DNA of 64,000 bases from Mycetohabitans rhizoxinica HKI 454 (lineage in GTDB: Bacteria; Pseudomonadota; Gammaproteobacteria; Burkholderiales; Burkholderiaceae), in NCBI RefSeq assembly GCF_000198775.1, contig NC_014718.1:13431-77430 (forward strand), written 5' to 3'. The first letter of the stretch is position 1. Each line of letters opens with the position of its first letter. This document shows positions 55,555-64,000 of this stretch, piece by piece. The position numbers were made by a program, and so were the translations under genes. The notes below the pieces were generated by a model. It was not told the origin of the DNA, made no database searches, and saw only the letters and a list, made by a program, of their open reading frames with translations.

Positions 55555-57231
55555 CTAGCCGTGGAAGAGCGCCACAACACTGAGCATCGTGCGATAGATG
55601 CCCCACACGAGTGGCAGCCCAACCGCGACCCAAGCGAGCACGACCAGCGCACTGCTGCCAGACGCCCGCATGGTGGGCGTTTCGGCAGACAGCTCGCACA
55701 TGGGTGGCGCAGGGTGCGCCACGCGTTTCTCCTCCGCGAGTTCCTGCTCGCTCATGAAATATTTCGGGTGCACTGGCTTGATCAGAAGGTTGCAAACTAA
55801 GCCCACTAACAGCATGCCAACTAAGATATACATCGACTGGTTGTACACTTGCTCACGCGGCAGGCCCAGAGCAAGCTGGTAGTCGCGCATGTAGTTCACG
55901 ACGACCGGTCCAAGAATGCCGGCGGTGGCCCAAGCTGTGAGTAGTCGGCCATGGATGGCACCGACAAATTGAGTGCCGAACAGGTCGGCCAAGTAAGCCG
56001 GCACCGTGGAAAACCCTCCACCATACAGACTGACGATGACGCAGACAGCAACAACAAAGAGTATCAAGTACCCGGCAGTGATGCTCGACGGAATGCTGGC
56101 ATATAGAAGCATGCCTAGCACGAAGAAAATGGTGTAAGTCTGCTTGCGTCCGAACTTATCGGAAAGACTGGCCCAGACAAACCGGCCACCGATGTTGAAC
56201 AAACTTAGCAGCGCGGTAAAACCGGCCGCCAAAGACGCTATTGACGTCAATTGTTTTTTGTTGAGATCAGAGAATGACATGGCTTGGCCAATCAGGTGTC
56301 CACCGAAGACTTCTTGCAGCATCGGACTGGCCATGCCGATAACCCCGATGCCGGCCGAGACATTCATGCAAAGCACCATCCAAACAAGCCAGAACTGCGG
56401 GATACCCCACACTCTCTTCACATGGACATGGTGCTGAGTCACCATGGCGCCATCTGCCCGATCGTTAGTGGACTTCCAGCCAGCGGGTGCCCATCCGGGC
56501 GGGGGTACGCGATAGGCCAGCGCGCCACTCATCATGAATACAAAGTACATTGCGGCCATAGCGACAAACGTCTGCGTCACGCCCCCTCCTTCGTACGTAG
56601 CAAAGGCCGCCATGAGTTCGGTGGCGAGCGGCGAGCCAATCATCGCGCCGCCGCCAAATCCCATGATGGCCATGCCGGTAGCCATGCCTCGCCGATCTGG
56701 AAACCATTTGATCAGTGTACTGACTGGCGAGATATACCCGAGACCCAGACCAATACCGCCAATCACGCCGGAGCCCAGCAGCATCAGCCAGAACTGATGT
56801 AGGTGGACGCCGAGTGCGGAAAGCAGCATGCCGCCGCACCAGCATAGTGCACTGACCACGCCAGCCTTGCGCGGACCGGCTCGTTCCAGCCAGCCTCCCC
56901 AAATGGCGGCAGAACTGCCAAGCAGCACAAAGAACAATGTATACATCCATCCCAGCGTGGAGATCTTCCAGTCGCAATGCGTGACGAACAACTCTTGCAA
57001 GAAGCCGATTTCGGGGCCGCAGGCCATGGGATGGGTCATGCCGATGGCCTGCGACAAGGGTAGCCAAAAGACCGAAAAGCCATAAGCCATGCCTATGCAC
57101 AAGTGAATCGCCAAGGCAGCCGGAGGGACCAGCCAGCGGTTGAAGCCTGGCCTCGCTACAATGCGCTCCTTGGAGAGGAATGGCACAGCCGCGACTTGCT
57201 CGGCGGCACCTGTACTTAGACTAGATGTCAT
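55555..57231 (-). CDS. OFA-family MFS transporter (oxalate/formate antiporter type)
   Basis: About 558 residues with 12 predicted membrane segments. The OFA-type start (RWLVPPAALAIHLCIGMAYG), the loop WGGWLERAGPRKAG between helices 2 and 3, PVSTLIKWFPDRRGMATGMA, and the second-half loop GRFVWASLSDKFGRKQTYT mark the family. It sits in the inner membrane and exchanges small carboxylates; the substrate is not predictable. A C-terminal extension after about residue 505 adds a further hydrophobic helix (SSALVVLAWVAVGLPLVWGI), which in some Burkholderia is a separate small protein. The ATG at 57231 has CGGAG at 7 bases; MIDGDN upstream is less likely. Confidence 0.88.
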   Translation of the reverse strand: MTSSLSTGAAEQVAAVPFLSKERIVARPGFNRWLVPPAALAIHLCIGMAYGFSVFWLPLSQAIGMTHPMACGPEIGFLQELFVTHCDWKISTLGWMYTLFFVLLGSSAAIWGGWLERAGPRKAGVVSALCWCGGMLLSALGVHLHQFWLMLLGSGVIGGIGLGLGYISPVSTLIKWFPDRRGMATGMAIMGFGGGAMIGSPLATELMAAFATYEGGGVTQTFVAMAAMYFVFMMSGALAYRVPPPGWAPAGWKSTNDRADGAMVTQHHVHVKRVWGIPQFWLVWMVLCMNVSAGIGVIGMASPMLQEVFGGHLIGQAMSFSDLNKKQLTSIASLAAGFTALLSLFNIGGRFVWASLSDKFGRKQTYTIFFVLGMLLYASIPSSITAGYLILFVVAVCVIVSLYGGGFSTVPAYLADLFGTQFVGAIHGRLLTAWATAGILGPVVVNYMRDYQLALGLPREQVYNQSMYILVGMLLVGLVCNLLIKPVHPKYFMSEQELAEEKRVAHPAPPMCELSAETPTMRASGSSALVVLAWVAVGLPLVWGIYRTMLSVVALFHG

Positions 57232-57285
57232 GTTGTCTCCGTCGATCATGACCGGCTAGGGATGCACCGCATGTCTTGAAACATG

Positions 57286-57331
57286 AAAAAAGCCGGTCCG
57301 TTATGCTAACAAGCGGACAATTTACCCGGCT
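57286..57331 (-). terminator. Terminator-like hairpin upstream of the MFS gene (possible attenuator)
   Basis: On the minus strand: AGCCGG and GTCCG arms pair with CGGAC and CCGGCT, followed by T6. It lies about 55 bases before the MFS start on the same strand, so it would end transcripts entering the gene: either the end of a lost gene or a leader attenuator. Confidence 0.6.
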
Positions 57332-57949
57332 ACAAAACCAGGCACCTCTATTTTTTCGTAACCCTGTCACGATACTGTCGACATCCGAGTTGCACACGAT
57401 ATCGCTGGCAGTATCGTTCCCTATTTAAAATTAACCTCCTACGTTAAGACAGTTCTTTCTGACACCGCGCTTACCCTTGAGCCACTCTTGCCCATATAGC
57501 GACACGCAAAATTCTGCGACCACGTCAAACATCCCGGGTGTGGTCAATAACGTCATATGGCACGATGAGTTCACCTCAATCACCTCAAAGCTTGGCAATT
57601 ACCGTTGCCACGCTTGCCAATAATCATGACGGCACGGCGACGAGGCGTGCTGCTCCATTTCGGAAATTCCTGGCGTCGGGTTGTGAACAGCATGGCTCGT
57701 CAGCGTGGGCCGGGCGAAGCGATAGTCTATCGAATCTTTGCCCCCGCGAGGATAACAGACTCAGGCTAATCGAACAGCGATCACACGCATAAATGGCGTT
57801 TTTGGAAGCTATGTCGTCACTATCGCTACCTGATAGTTCTTCGTTGCGCCAATGGATCGTGGTTTGCGCGGGCGCTCTGCCATGCGTCAGTGTGTTGAGG
57901 TGCGCCCTCCACAGCAACAGGGCAGGGTACTCGTCGGCAGTGTTTGCCA
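57332..57949. other. Region without a recognised gene
   Basis: Partly AT-rich. A purine run AGGAGGT on the minus strand at about 57430 has no start codon after it. ORFs at 57540-57920 overlap on both strands and have no motif. Confidence 0.4.
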
Positions 57950-58560
57950 GTGATATGGCCCTGAACAGTGCGACGAGATAGCCATACGGTTCAAGGCGAT
58001 TTACCTTGCAGGTTTCGATCAGCGAATACAGGCTGGCGGCGGCATTCGCACCGGCGACTGTACCGTAAGCAAAGTCGGTTTTTTTAACCGACGTTGACAG
58101 TCAATGGCCGGATCGCGTTCTCGCAAGCATTGTTCGAGATCGGCCAGGTGCCGTTCTCGACGTAGCGAATCAGCTTCGACCATTGACCTTGCAGGTAGTG
58201 CAGTGCTTTGCCGAAGGCACTTTGCGGCAACACGGCGTGCAACTGACGCAGAAGCAGTGCCTCGATTTATCCGAGGACCACACGACTCTGGCGTTGCCTT
58301 GCGAGCAACCGATTCTCCGGCGACCTGTCTTCGCAGCGCGATTCGATCTCAAACAGCCGCTCGACAGTCGAATGAATTCGCTGGTGGGATGATCGCGACC
58401 ACGCTGCGCCTTCGGCAGGTTCTCTTTCGCCCCGATCCTGTAGCGACGCGCGTGCGCCCAGCAGCCCAGCTGCACCAGCTAATGGGTGTCGGTGACATCG
58501 TTGTACGGCTTATCGCCGTCAGTCATCCATGCTGCGCCGGGCTTGATGCTAGCCTAGCGC
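57950..58560 (-). mobile_element. IS66-family transposase (TnpC) remnant
   Basis: The minus strand reads, in changing frames, AAWMTDGDKPYNDV, LVQLGCWAHARR, a broken middle, and KKTDFAYGTVAGANAAASLY followed by SLIETCKVNRLEPYGYL. These are the core and C-terminal motifs of IS66 TnpC. Several frameshifts and stops make it non-functional, and tnpA/tnpB were not found. Confidence 0.8.
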
Positions 58561-58629
58561 GCCGCGGCGTGTGCCGCGCTCGGACTCATTTTCCATGGTA
58601 ACGCTCTTGAGTGCGCCCCATACCTTGTC

Positions 58630-58657
58630 GGTTACCTGTTTACCGTTTACCTTCCGT
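58630..58657. repeat. Heptanucleotide repeat (4 units)
   Basis: GGTTACC, TGTTTAC, CGTTTAC, CTTCCGT: four 7-base units, related in core (GTTTAC/GTTAC) to the arrays at 43774 and 50207. Sits at the edge of the IS66 remnant. Confidence 0.5.
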
Positions 58658-58927
58658 CATCGCTGTGATGTGTTTATTCGACTCTGCGACGAATGACAGC
58701 GTATCATCGAGCGTATCGTTTGCCTCCTTTATGGACGTATTCACACGCTCGCGAAAAGCCATCATTTCCTCTTCATTCTCAGATGGCATAAAGGCCCGTC
58801 CAGCTTACCGCATAAGCGCACTCGCATATCAATCCGAGCCGCTTGGCGGTCTGTACAATCGCGTGCTTTGGGGCGTCGGGCAAAAATTGCTTGCTGGGCG
58901 AAGAGGGTGGTTTTTTGCCCACCGACG

Positions 58928-59363
58928 ATGATGGCCCAGGAGCAAGCATTAGAAACCAGGGTATTGGCGAGTCGTGGCGTACGGACCCGGGAGATAGACA
59001 AGCAGCTGGGCTGCTCGTGCTGTACCGTGCGACGGTATCTGTGTGAGGCCGAGGCGTGGCGATACGGAGCGCGAAGCGCAAGCGGCGAAGCTCGATTCGT
59101 GCAAAGACTCTCTGCGCGAGCGCATCGAGGCTGCTCGCCCGCACTGGATTGCGGCAATGGTATGACACCGAGAGATGCAAAAGTTGGGCTATGCCGACGG
59201 CGTGACGCAACTTAAGCCATTCATCAATGCGTATCGAGCACAAGAGCCCGAGCCAGTGGTGCGATTTGAAACGGCGCTTGGCAAGCAAATGCAGGCAGAC
59301 TTCACGCATCTTCGGCGAGGTCGTCACCCATTGCTCGCGTTCGCTAGCAGGTCAAACCCGTAA
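58928..59363 (+). mobile_element. IS21-family transposase (IstA) remnant
   Basis: Starts with the HTH segment LASRGVRTREIDKQLGCSCC and TVRRYLCEAEAWRYGARSAS. In a second frame it continues SLRERIEAARPHWIAAM, and in a third GYADGVTQLKPFINAYRAQE and VVRFETALGKQMQADF. At least two frameshifts; the DDE domain and istB are missing. Confidence 0.8.
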
Positions 59364-59539
59364 GCCGTTTATTACCACAGCATCAGACAGGACTTGTGCT
59401 CGTTGCCGTCGTCAACAGCGGTGCACCGGGTTAAGCCGGTGCCACAACGAGATTTTTGCCACTAGCCTTGCGGGTGCGGCAAAAATTAACGCGGACTACA
59501 GCGGCACATTCGCTTCCTTCACCAACATGCCGCTCCACC

Positions 59540-59833
59540 TTATTTTTGGATTAAGAAGCGCTCGCGATTCTTTCCAATCCATGACGGCGCCCGACCTCTA
59601 CCGCTCCAGGTCTCACCCGTTTTGGGATTCTGGTATTTCGGCTCCGGCTGCTTCGCATGGGCAGTGCCGCGAGCTTGACGCTTACGCCCAAATAAATCTT
59701 CGGCCGTGATCCCCAATTCGGTGATCTTCTCACGCATTTGTGCGATCACCGTTTCCAATTCTCGCGCCCGTAAGGCTTCTGCCTCCGCTTCAAGCTTTTC
59801 AATTTGAGCGCGCAACTCTTGGTATGTCGCCAT
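59540..59833 (-). CDS. H-NS-family nucleoid protein (BpH3-type)
   Basis: 97 residues: an N-terminal coiled-coil oligomerisation region (YQELRAQIEKLEAEAEALRA) and a C-terminal DNA-binding motif in KYQNPKTGETWSGRGRAPSW, the beta-proteobacterial version of the H-NS AT-hook-like loop. It binds AT-rich, often foreign DNA and silences it. ATG at 59833 is chosen because AGGG lies 8 bases upstream; a second ATG two codons earlier is possible. It is intact and surrounded by IS remnants and lower-GC DNA, the kind of DNA it would coat. Confidence 0.88.
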   Translation of the reverse strand: MATYQELRAQIEKLEAEAEALRARELETVIAQMREKITELGITAEDLFGRKRQARGTAHAKQPEPKYQNPKTGETWSGRGRAPSWIGKNRERFLIQK

Positions 59834-60662
59834 GTTCATTCCCTATGTTAAGTTAAAGATACCCCGGACAGACGCGGGCTGAGTCAACTCGCTTGCACGC
59901 CTATGCCTACGCCTCGGATAGACGAAGCGCTTGGTGGCATGGACTCTATTTGAACAATTTCCTTCTTCTATTACCCTGTATCTTGAGGTTTCCGTGTCTG
60001 GCCATGCTCTTGCGCTTGCCGCAAATATTCCTTCATTCGTTGCGACATCATCCAAGTTAGCACCCTATATATAGCCCCACCGCGCAAGCTTGATTGCAGA
60101 CTAACCACTTGGGGCCGGGATAGTGGTCACTTTCGATGATCAAACATCGCTTAGCTTTTTGCCTTCTACCGTGTGTGCGCATAAACAATGCCAGCTAGTT
60201 CTTTACGACGACCGGCGGCCCTACAAGGTTATCCATTATACCTTAACGCGCCGACAGCCGAGCCAACCACTGGATTAAAAATAATTGACTGACGGTTTTC
60301 ACCGGCGGCGCGGCGCAGAAAGGAAAAAATTACCTGTGAGTGTTGTTAGTTTGCGCGATTGAAGGCGAGTGCCGTAATTGCCTTCAAGAAGACGCCTAAG
60401 CTCGGATTGCCGCTGCTTGCCCCAGCCGTTTACAAACCCTTATAGAAATCCTGGTATTGCTCGTTGGCGCATGGATAACCTGTTATTCGGCACTGGGCAC
60501 CTCTGAACGAAATCGTCGAGCGCGCCACGGATATCCCCATTCCAGCGCTCCGGCTGCCGGTCGCTTTACCGTAGAAAGTCTGTGAGGCTGGCCAAAAACT
60601 GGGCCATGCAAAAATAAAAAATCCGGCATGATGGTGCTACCTTGGCAAGCAGAAGGTCATGT
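59834..60662. other. Region of about 0.8 kb without a recognised gene
   Basis: Lower-GC sequence upstream of the H-NS gene. A minus-strand stretch at about 60050-59975 (MSQRMKEYLRQAQEHGQTRK) looks protein-like but is very short. No tRNA or clear IS terminus was seen. Confidence 0.4.
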
Positions 60663-61140
60663 CGTGAAGAAGAGCCCGTACACTGAAGAACAGATTGCGT
60701 TCGCGTTGAAGCAGACAGGGCTGGGTACGCCGGTGGCTGAGGTATGCCGCAAGATGGGCATCAGCGATGTGACATTTTACAATTGGCGGCAGAAGTATGG
60801 GGCCCAGGCCCGTCGGCGCTAAGCCGGTTGAAGCAACTCGAGGAAGAGTGCGTGAGGCTTAGGCGCGATGGTGGATTTGTCGCTAAACAAAGCTATGTTA
60901 CAGGATGTGCTATCAAAAAAGCGCTCGCCGAGTTGTGGAACAAAACGCTCGATGTGCCGCTTATTGTCGTCGGTGAATGACGCTGTGCCCCCTGATTCAG
61001 TAACCCGCAGCTACGCGGCGAGTGCAAGGCACCGCTCGCGGCGCATACATGTGTTGCTGCTGCGTGGGCGTACTGGTTTGTTGCCAAGGTTGGAGGGCTT
61101 GGCGCACGATGCCGCAACTACCGCTGAGTCCTCGGCTCAC
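60663..61140 (+). mobile_element. IS3-family element remnant (orfA and start of orfB)
   Basis: A GTG start gives KKSPYTEEQIAFALKQTG and VCRKMGISDVTFYNWRQKYG, the HTH of IS3-family OrfA. The frame then breaks; further OrfA pieces follow in other frames (LSRLKQLEEECVRLR, DLSLNKAMLQDVLSKK). Near 61030 SRRIHVLLLRGR resembles the YGYRRIHVLLRREG motif of OrfB. The DDE region is absent. Confidence 0.75.
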
Positions 61141-61402
61141 GATCTCCCAATATCACCTCGCCGCATTTTGACAGCCTTCACGTCAGCGCTGGGCAAGATA
61201 GCCTCAATAGGGATCCAGCTTGCTGGTCGCTGGTGGACGCTGCGCCCGTTCGGGAAACTCGCTGGCATGAATCCAGTGACACATCATACGCCGGTCCAGT
61301 GTCGTGACGCACGCAATCGCTCGGATTAAGTCAGCCAGCGTCACCATCAGCATCATGGGATTTGCCAGCACACTCACTGTTCCAGTTTAACGGGAAGGGC
61401 AG
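61141..61402. other. Short gap, nothing recognised
   Basis: Between the IS3 remnant and the XRE pseudogene. Confidence 0.3.
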
Positions 61403-61815
61403 GTGACGCAGGAAAATGGCCCGCGCAGCAAATTGGCGCGGACGGTAGGCCAAGCCGTCGCGCGTCAGCGCAGGCTGCGTGGCTTGACACAGGAGCAGCG
61501 CTCGGAAGCGGCGGGACTGGCGCAGGCCTCGCTGTCGCAAATTGAGCGCGGCAAAATATTACCTGGACTTGACCAGCTGGCACAGCTTGCGCAACTGCTC
61601 AATTGTTGACTCGTGGATTGGGTGGCCGAAGGCGGCACCGGCGCGCTGGATCGCGCTATGCGCATGCGCAAGAAGCTATCGGCATTATCGCTCACGCAGC
61701 AAGAGGCACTGTAGCACTTATGGAACGAGGCCATTGTGATGGTGACCGACGTCCGCGCGGCCGCTCGCAGACGGGGTCGGAAAGCCGCGAGTTGACACGA
61801 CGAGAGGGTGCCGCG
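61403..61815 (+). pseudogene. XRE-family HTH regulator, broken by two stops
   Basis: GTG start with GGGAAGGG just upstream. Residues about 14-66 form an HTH_3 domain (VARQRRLRGLTQEQRSEAAG, LAQASLSQIERGKILPGLDQ, LAQLAQLLNC). A TGA at about 61607 ends the frame, but it continues in the same frame as LVDWVAEGGTGALDRAMRMR, then a TAG (about 61711), then LWNEAIVMVTDVR. The 68-residue N-terminal piece still contains a full HTH and might bind DNA, but the protein as inherited was about 135 residues. Confidence 0.7.
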
Positions 61816-61939
61816 TGGCGCCGTATTGGGCGCGCCGCGCCAGCGTGGTCTTTTGTAGAGAAGGTGGGACGGGTAGGCCACGCCCACGCCCACGCCGATA
61901 ACGGCCCCGTTGAACCACCATCTCGCTAAATAAGAGCGC

Positions 61940-61958
61940 AAGTAGACAACGTCTACTT
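61940..61958. repeat. Perfect hairpin at the end of kamA
   Basis: AAGTAGAC, AAC, GTCTACTT: an 8-bp stem with 3-base loop overlapping the kamA stop codon. No T tract; possibly a weak terminator or RNA 3-prime end. Confidence 0.5.
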
Positions 61959-63332
61959 TAATGGATGGGAAGCCAACATGACGATTGGCTTCGTGTCGGC
62001 TGACGATTTCTCTATTATTTCTGGCGAGATCCCTTCTTCAAAGAAAAAACGCTTTTCGCCAAACGCAGGAGTCAGATCATTAAGCCACATTGCGTTCGGG
62101 TCAAATTTTGCATAAAAAGGTCTGCGTACCCAATCCGGATTGCGTGCTTGCAAAAATTGCAAAGCAAACACTTTTTCACCCTGTATCGTTGCGATACCAT
62201 CAACGACAACTTTACCCGGAAAAGCGCTCATTGAAGGACCACGCACTGTCCGAGACAAACCTGAGACGGACTGGTAAGCTGCTTGGAAAATTTCGTAGGA
62301 TTTAATTAAAGGGAGCTGGAAGTATTGGCGCGGGCCTGTATCACGCTCGATGAACATGTAATAAGGAATTGCCCCTAATCGAACGCCCGTCGTCCAAAGT
62401 TCAGCCCATGCTTTTGCATCGTCATTGATGTGACGAATTAAAGGTGATTGCATCCGTAACGTGGCGCCAGATGACACGATGCGCTTCACGGCTTTTTGTG
62501 CGATATCTGGACGTAATTCGACTGGATGATTGTAGTGGCCCATTACAGCAAGATTTTTGCCGGCATTGACAACCTTTTCAAAAAGCCACAAAAGATCATC
62601 AGCATCTTTATCTGTTACAAATCTTTGCGGCCAATAAGCAACGGATTTGGTGCCGATACGGATATTTTGAATATGGGCTAGTTCAGGGCTGAGCAGCGGT
62701 TCGATGTAATCTGCTAGCGAGCGCGTGTTCATGATGAGTGGGTCACCACCAGTGATCAGCACATCGGTGACTTCTGTGTGCCGCCGCAGATAGGCGACTA
62801 ATTCATTCGATGCTTTTGCATCGAATTTCAGGCCTTCCATGCCGACGAATTGCGGCCAGCGAAAGCAAAATGTGCAATAAGCATGACAAGTTTGTCCCGC
62901 ACTGGGGAAAAACAAGACCGTTTCTTTATATTTATGCTGAAGGCCGTGCATTCGCTTGCCGTCTAAAATCGGGACGTTGTGTGTCATTTGTCCTGCTGGA
63001 TGTGGATTCATCCGCATGCGGATTTTTCTAACCTCATTTTCGATGGCTGCTTCGTCTTGCTTAATGAGCACTAAGTCCCGAAGCGTTGCATATTCATCGG
63101 CCGGCAGCATATCTGAGTGAGGAAAGGTCAGGCGGTAAATCGGGTCATCTGGCACACGCTCCCAGTTAATAAGTGTATCTAGAACATATTGATTGGTCCG
63201 GAATGGGAGAACGCGAGAAATGACTTTTACTGCTTCACGTAGATTTTCGGGAAGTGTTGCCCACTGATGCGCTTGTTGAATGGATTGGCGTGTATAAGGT
63301 TTAAATTTTGTTTGAGAAGCTTTTTGACTCAT
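61953..63332 (-). CDS. kamA: KamA-family radical SAM aminomutase (lysine 2,3-aminomutase type)
   Basis: 459 residues. The radical-SAM cluster motif is CHAYCTFC within GQTCHAYCTFCFRWPQFVG, followed by VTDVLITGGDPLIMNTRSL (SAM-binding GGDP) and IQNIRIGTKSVAYWPQRFV. A Lys in SMSAFPGKVVVDG sits where the PLP-binding Lys of lysine 2,3-aminomutase falls. The family uses an Fe4S4 cluster, SAM and PLP to move an amino group, for example from alpha- to beta-lysine. Length and N-terminal extension differ from EpmB, so a role in EF-P modification is less likely. GC is clearly lower than the neighbours and codon use differs, suggesting transfer. A GGAG precedes the start by about 10 bases. It is intact and lies between an XRE pseudogene and an NRPS scrap. 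Confidence 0.85.
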   Translation of the reverse strand: MSQKASQTKFKPYTRQSIQQAHQWATLPENLREAVKVISRVLPFRTNQYVLDTLINWERVPDDPIYRLTFPHSDMLPADEYATLRDLVLIKQDEAAIENEVRKIRMRMNPHPAGQMTHNVPILDGKRMHGLQHKYKETVLFFPSAGQTCHAYCTFCFRWPQFVGMEGLKFDAKASNELVAYLRRHTEVTDVLITGGDPLIMNTRSLADYIEPLLSPELAHIQNIRIGTKSVAYWPQRFVTDKDADDLLWLFEKVVNAGKNLAVMGHYNHPVELRPDIAQKAVKRIVSSGATLRMQSPLIRHINDDAKAWAELWTTGVRLGAIPYYMFIERDTGPRQYFQLPLIKSYEIFQAAYQSVSGLSRTVRGPSMSAFPGKVVVDGIATIQGEKVFALQFLQARNPDWVRRPFYAKFDPNAMWLNDLTPAFGEKRFFFEEGISPEIIEKSSADTKPIVMLASHPLK

Positions 63333-63485
63333 GAACGTGGCTCCATTTCGGTTTATTATGCTGCGGGATAAATAAAAGCCTTGATTTTACAATAGGTAGT
63401 TAAATAAAAGTACTCTGTTTGTTATGCTTTAGGCGAAGAGCCAGCATGGCACTGCACGACACTGCAGTATTGAGCTAAAGCAAGG

Positions 63486-63665
63486 ACCCAGCGTATACGG
63501 GGTGAACGGCTCGCGCATATCCTTGCGGATGCGGCGCAGAGCATTGTGCTCGCGGATGCAGTGGGCCGCTCCGCGCTGGGTGAGGCGTCTTTGGCCTCTC
63601 GTACGGTGCTGGATTTCAACACATTGCCGGATTGGGCGGACACGAATCCATTGGTGCCGGCGCGT
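63486..63665 (+). pseudogene. Fragment of an NRPS adenylation domain
   Basis: In frame from about 63486: DPAYTGERLAHILADAAQSI, VLADAVGRSALGEASLASRT, VLDFNTLPDWADTNPLVPA. This is the A2-A3 linker segment of the A domains in the large synthetase (compare 28000-28160) but clearly diverged in DNA, so it comes from another NRPS gene or an old copy. No further A-domain motifs follow. Confidence 0.85.
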
Positions 63666-63742
63666 GTTGCCTCAGGGGATGATGTTACTCTCGGGTAATG
63701 GAGGTGTCAGAAATTCTGTGTACTGAGGTTGGTTAAAAAATC

Positions 63743-64000
63743 TCAGCTGATGGCACAAATGAATCGGTCGCCGAACAGGATCGCGAACTGGTTGACGGCT
63801 TGCCGCCAGATAATAGGTGGCATCTTCCAATCCTTTTCGATGTTGCGCAAGGCCAGATACAGTAGTTTGTTGGCCGCTTTATCGCTTGAAAAGTGGCCGC
63901 GGTTCTTGACGATCTTGCGCAACTGCATGTGCATGCTCTCGATAGCGTTTGTCGTATATACGATTCGACGCACCTGGGGCGGATAGGCGAAAAAAGGGTA
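63743..64000 (-). mobile_element. IS256-family transposase, C-terminal part (runs off right edge)
   Basis: 86 codons to the window edge: YPPQVRRIVYTTNAIESMHM, QLRKIVKNRGHFSSDKAANK, LLYLALRNIEKDWKM and WRQAVNQFAILFGDR are the C-terminal motifs of Mutator/IS256 transposases, including the last Glu of the DDE triad in NAIES. The frame is open in this window. The IS end probably lies about 63699-63720 (GTGTCAGAAATTCTGTGTAC). Confidence 0.88.

Noticed and set aside
61953..63332. EpmB (EF-P lysine aminomutase)
   Set aside because: The protein is about 100 residues longer than EpmB and keeps the KamA-type C-terminus; no epmA or efp lies nearby.

Overview
The window looks like part of a Burkholderiaceae chromosome undergoing genome reduction. 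The best guess is a Mycetohabitans (Burkholderia) rhizoxinica-type fungal endosymbiont. Supporting signs are the high GC content, Burkholderia-type genes (prpR/prpBC-acnD-prpF, an H-NS/BpH3-type protein, a two-CBS-domain protein, an RstA-like regulator), a giant single-gene heptamodular NRPS, and an unusually high density of pseudogenes and broken insertion sequences. The genus is inferred; no marker gene is present.

Layout. Positions 1-10500 carry ordinary chromosomal genes between decaying ones: an acylphosphatase start, a thioredoxin-like protein, a DsbC-like gene broken by an amber codon, an aminotransferase scrap, a 3-hydroxyisobutyrate-dehydrogenase-type oxidoreductase, an acyl-CoA dehydrogenase, a proline/alanine-rich membrane protein, a CBS-domain protein and a lipoprotein whose signal peptide is put out of frame by a short A tract. 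Positions 10510-33486 are one 7,658-residue NRPS: starter-type C, seven A and T domains, six further C domains (three of dual C/E type) and a terminal thioesterase. Specificity codes read as Leu-like, Thr, Tyr, Ala, Ala, Ala, Val, predicting an N-acylated, probably cyclised heptapeptide with D residues at 3, 4 and 6. This agrees with what I recall of rhizomide/heptarhizin-type peptides. The gene is a mosaic with near-identical ~3.2-kb-spaced repeats and exchanged A-domain cores.

Positions 33600-35600 hold broken IS110 and IS4-type elements, a LysR scrap and an exported protein. Positions 35606-43679 are the 2-methylcitrate (propionate) locus: prpB-prpC-acnD-prpF on the minus strand behind a sigma-54-type promoter, with prpR divergent. 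acnD has a stop codon and a frameshift, so the pathway may be interrupted or covered by another aconitase. Positions 43900-52600 carry a GNAT acetyltransferase, a sirtuin, an ABC-ATPase relic, an unknown lipoprotein, an RstA-like response regulator without its kinase, and a patatin/beta-barrel autotransporter.

Positions 52800-54720 are the collapsed remains of an arginine uptake and arginine-succinyltransferase (AST) locus: a broken HisM-type permease, an AraC-type C-terminus, and an astC start fused to an astB end followed by an astE start. From 55147 to the end comes a degraded group II intron sitting just after a terminator, an OFA-family MFS transporter, an H-NS-type silencer among IS66, IS21 and IS3 remnants, a broken XRE regulator, an intact lower-GC KamA-type radical-SAM aminomutase, a scrap of a second NRPS adenylation domain, and the C-terminus of an IS256-family transposase running off the right edge.
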